A DNA stretch of 64,000 nucleotides from Alphaproteobacteria bacterium (GTDB taxonomy: Bacteria; Pseudomonadota; Alphaproteobacteria; UBA9655): assembly GCA_019749915.1 (NCBI GenBank), contig JAIEPE010000002.1, positions 62,001 through 126,000 on the forward strand, read 5' to 3'. The translations under genes were made by a program, and so were the position numbers. The notes beneath the pieces were generated by a model. That model saw only the letters and a list, made by a program, of their open reading frames with translations, had not been told where the DNA came from and made no database searches. Shown in pieces: positions 62,408 to 64,000 of the stretch; within the stretch, counting starts at the first letter, position 1; each line of letters begins with the position of its first letter.

Positions 62408-63682
62408 ATGAAAAGGAAATTTATCTGTTACATCTTTGCAGGGATACTCTTTACAAAAGCTAATGCTGATCCTATTTATTTAGATTACCAAGCAACAACA
62501 CCTGTGGACCCACGCGTCTTAGAATCGATGTTGCCTTACTTTACAAAAGAGTTTGGCAATCCCCACTCAACAACCCATGTTTATGGAACACGAGCCCATG
62601 AGGCTGTTGAGCAAGCCAGAGCGCAAGTTGCGAGCGTTATAAACGCAGATCCTCAAGAAATTATCTTTACCTCGGGAGCAACAGAAGCAGATAACATAGC
62701 CATTTTAGGGGTTAGCCGCGCTTTAAAAAACCAAGGGAAGTCTGAAGTTATTAGTGTGGCAACAGAGCATAAAGCTGTCCTGGAGCCGCTTAAGGTCCTT
62801 GAACAAGAGGGGTTCAAGGTCACCCTCCTCCCCGTCCAAAAAAATGGAATTATAAATATAAGCGATCTCGAAAAAACCCTATCCTCAAAAACTGCCCTCG
62901 TTTCTGTAATGGCTGTTAATAATGAGATTGGCGTTCTTCAGCCTATTCGGGAAATTGCTAAGTTGGCCCATAAACATGGAGCTCTTTTTCATACGGACGC
63001 TGCCCAAGGATTTGGTAAAATTCTTCTTGATGTTACCAAAGATGACATCGACCTTTTAAGCATTTCAGGCCATAAAATCTATGGTCCCAAAGGGGTAGGA
63101 GCTCTTTTTATTAAAAAGGGAACCCCCGTAATTCCTCTTGTTTACGGAGGGAGACAGGAAAGAAAAATAAGACCCGGAACCGTGCCTACCCCTTTATGCG
63201 TTGGCTTAGGAAAAGCTGCACAAGTTGCTGAACAAGAACGTATTTCCGAATCAAAACGTCTTTTAGCTTTGCGTAATAAGCTGCTAAATACTTTACAGAA
63301 AAACCTTAGAGGAGTCCTAGTGAATGGTGACCTTGAGAAGAGACTTCCTGGGAATTTAAATCTTGGCTTTGCTGGCGTTGATAGCGCACCGCTTTTATCC
63401 AATCTTAAAGATATTGCTGTTTCAGCAAGTTCAGCCTGTAGTTCTGATAGCTTAGAAGTATCATATGTTATCCAAGCCATTGACCATGAACGTACAATTC
63501 CCCCTGCTATTATCCGGTTAAGTCTCGGACGCCTTACAACTGAGACAGATATAGACAAAGCTACTGATGAAATTATTAGGGTTGTCAATGATTTAAGAGA
63601 GAAAAACCCGACGGGAGGAGGTCGTGCCTGTAAAGTTGAAGATATTGAGAAAATAAAAGAAAGACTATTGAAAAATAAGTAA
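62408..63682 (+). CDS. cysteine desulfurase (IscS/NifS type) with an apparent signal peptide
   Basis: 424 residues. The catalytic enzyme begins at about residue 22: DPIYLDYQATTPVDPRVLES. PLP-binding lysine in SISGHKIYGPKGVGALFIKK, ATEHKAVLEPLKVLEQEG, HTDAAQGFGKILLDV, and catalytic Cys in SASSACSSDSLEVSYVIQAI. Before it lies MKRKFICYIFAGILFTKANA, with a positive n-region, hydrophobic core and ANA before Asp, a clean Sec signal. An AAGGA site precedes ATG 62408, and no other in-frame ATG exists before residue 41. Cysteine desulfurases are normally cytosolic, so an exported one would be unusual. No isc or suf partner genes are near. Confidence 0.88.
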   Translation: MKRKFICYIFAGILFTKANADPIYLDYQATTPVDPRVLESMLPYFTKEFGNPHSTTHVYGTRAHEAVEQARAQVASVINADPQEIIFTSGATEADNIAILGVSRALKNQGKSEVISVATEHKAVLEPLKVLEQEGFKVTLLPVQKNGIINISDLEKTLSSKTALVSVMAVNNEIGVLQPIREIAKLAHKHGALFHTDAAQGFGKILLDVTKDDIDLLSISGHKIYGPKGVGALFIKKGTPVIPLVYGGRQERKIRPGTVPTPLCVGLGKAAQVAEQERISESKRLLALRNKLLNTLQKNLRGVLVNGDLEKRLPGNLNLGFAGVDSAPLLSNLKDIAVSASSACSSDSLEVSYVIQAIDHERTIPPAIIRLSLGRLTTETDIDKATDEIIRVVNDLREKNPTGGGRACKVEDIEKIKERLLKNK

Positions 63683-63792
63683 ATTGTATTCCTTACAGAA
63701 AGATACCGAGTCCCTCAAACTTCCTAATTTTAAGGTTTTTCAGTTCAAAAATTCATCATTAGAAAGTTGAATTATTTTATTTCTTATGAGTC

Positions 63793-64000
63793 TTAAATCT
63801 TAGCCTGGTCAATGGCAGAAACTATTTCAATTGCGAACTCAGGAAGGATCTTATGATCTTCAAAGGTCCAGGCTATGGAGAGGACAGTCCGACAGTAAGT
63901 CCAGGCCGTAATTCTCTTAGTATCGAAAGGGAGCTCTTCAGCAAGTATTTTGAGTCGTCTTTCGATAATTTGTGAAATAGACTTTTCTTTGGGAAAACAA
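63793..64000 (-). CDS. aminoglycoside/hydroxyurea phosphotransferase-like protein, C-terminal end
   Basis: The minus strand gives an open frame from the right edge to TAA at 63793-63795. The end ITAWTYCRTVLSIAWTFEDH resembles the C-terminal helix of APH(6)/hydroxyurea kinase proteins, which read AW...(A/T)VLSA.W..ED. Catalytic motifs lie outside the window, so activity is unproven. Confidence 0.5.
   Translation of the reverse strand, partial: CFPKEKSISQIIERRLKILAEELPFDTKRITAWTYCRTVLSIAWTFEDHKILPEFAIEIVSAIDQAKI

Noticed and set aside
63142-63588. 148-residue minus-strand frame inside the cysteine desulfurase gene
   Set aside because: Antisense shadow of a well conserved enzyme.
1-64000. tRNA, rRNA, CRISPR array or prophage
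   Set aside because: Looked for T-loop motifs, regularly spaced repeats and integrase/terminase/capsid genes; none found by eye. A covariance-model scan would be needed to exclude a single tRNA.

Overview
The window looks like a piece of an alphaproteobacterial chromosome, most likely from the host-associated Holosporales/Paracaedibacter type of lineage (inference). Support: an F0 operon ordered I-a-c-b'-b with two b-type subunits, a Ros/MucR regulator, a PstA with the extended N-terminal region, two glutamyl-tRNA synthetases, moderate-to-low GC, very tight gene packing with many 4-17 nt overlaps, and palindromic repeats scattered between and inside genes. I saw no rRNA, tRNA, CRISPR array, prophage or intact insertion sequence.

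Layout. 1-7825: a ubiquinone hydroxylase (cut by the edge), polyprenyl synthase, and a compact pstS-pstC-small membrane protein-pstA-pstB-phoU-tyrS operon whose pstS carries an in-frame palindromic repeat. 7837-9380: a decayed toxin-antitoxin pair and an outer-membrane barrel gene. 9503-14668: comEC, gltX, gltA and a tiny membrane-protein gene. 14643-20272 is the most accessory-looking stretch: a HExxH peptide-hydroxylase-like gene with a 22-codon gene directly in front of it, a LysR regulator, an EamA exporter, a structured-RNA candidate with a strong terminator, a DnaA-N-like small protein, MucR and a DUF7002-like protein. 20440-29909: DUF1622, Dps, prfB (with the +1 recoding site), propionyl-CoA carboxylase, trmJ, cysS and a second gltX. 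30020-35499: a second barrel paralogue, repeats, a methyltransferase, and a cobalamin riboswitch driving a TonB-dependent receptor and a TonB protein. 35470-40992: a tricorn-type protease and the F0 ATP synthase operon. 41112-45817: cation/proton antiporter, rnhB, mutY, dciA, an XRE regulator and unknown genes. 46054-53467: rpmF-plsX-fabH-asd, SH3 protein, dut, ihfB and polA. 53483-64000: ABC transporter, esterase, D,D-carboxypeptidase, beta-lactamase-like hydrolase, AGCS and BrnQ amino-acid carriers, a cysteine desulfurase with an apparent Sec signal peptide, and the end of an aminoglycoside-kinase-like gene.

How the genes fit together. The Pst/PhoU operon handles phosphate. Propionyl-CoA carboxylase feeds methylmalonyl-CoA, whose usual onward enzyme needs cobalamin, which fits the riboswitch-controlled cobalamin receptor nearby (inference). 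rpmF-plsX-fabH is the classic lipid-initiation block. Two amino-acid carriers suggest reliance on external amino acids.

The strongest candidates for something undescribed are: (1) the micro-gene plus HExxH enzyme at 14643-15726, possibly a minimal ribosomally made, modified peptide system with a LysR regulator and EamA exporter next to it; (2) the exported cysteine desulfurase at 62408-63682; (3) the repeat-encoded tail of PstS; and (4) the structured transcript at 17806-18169.
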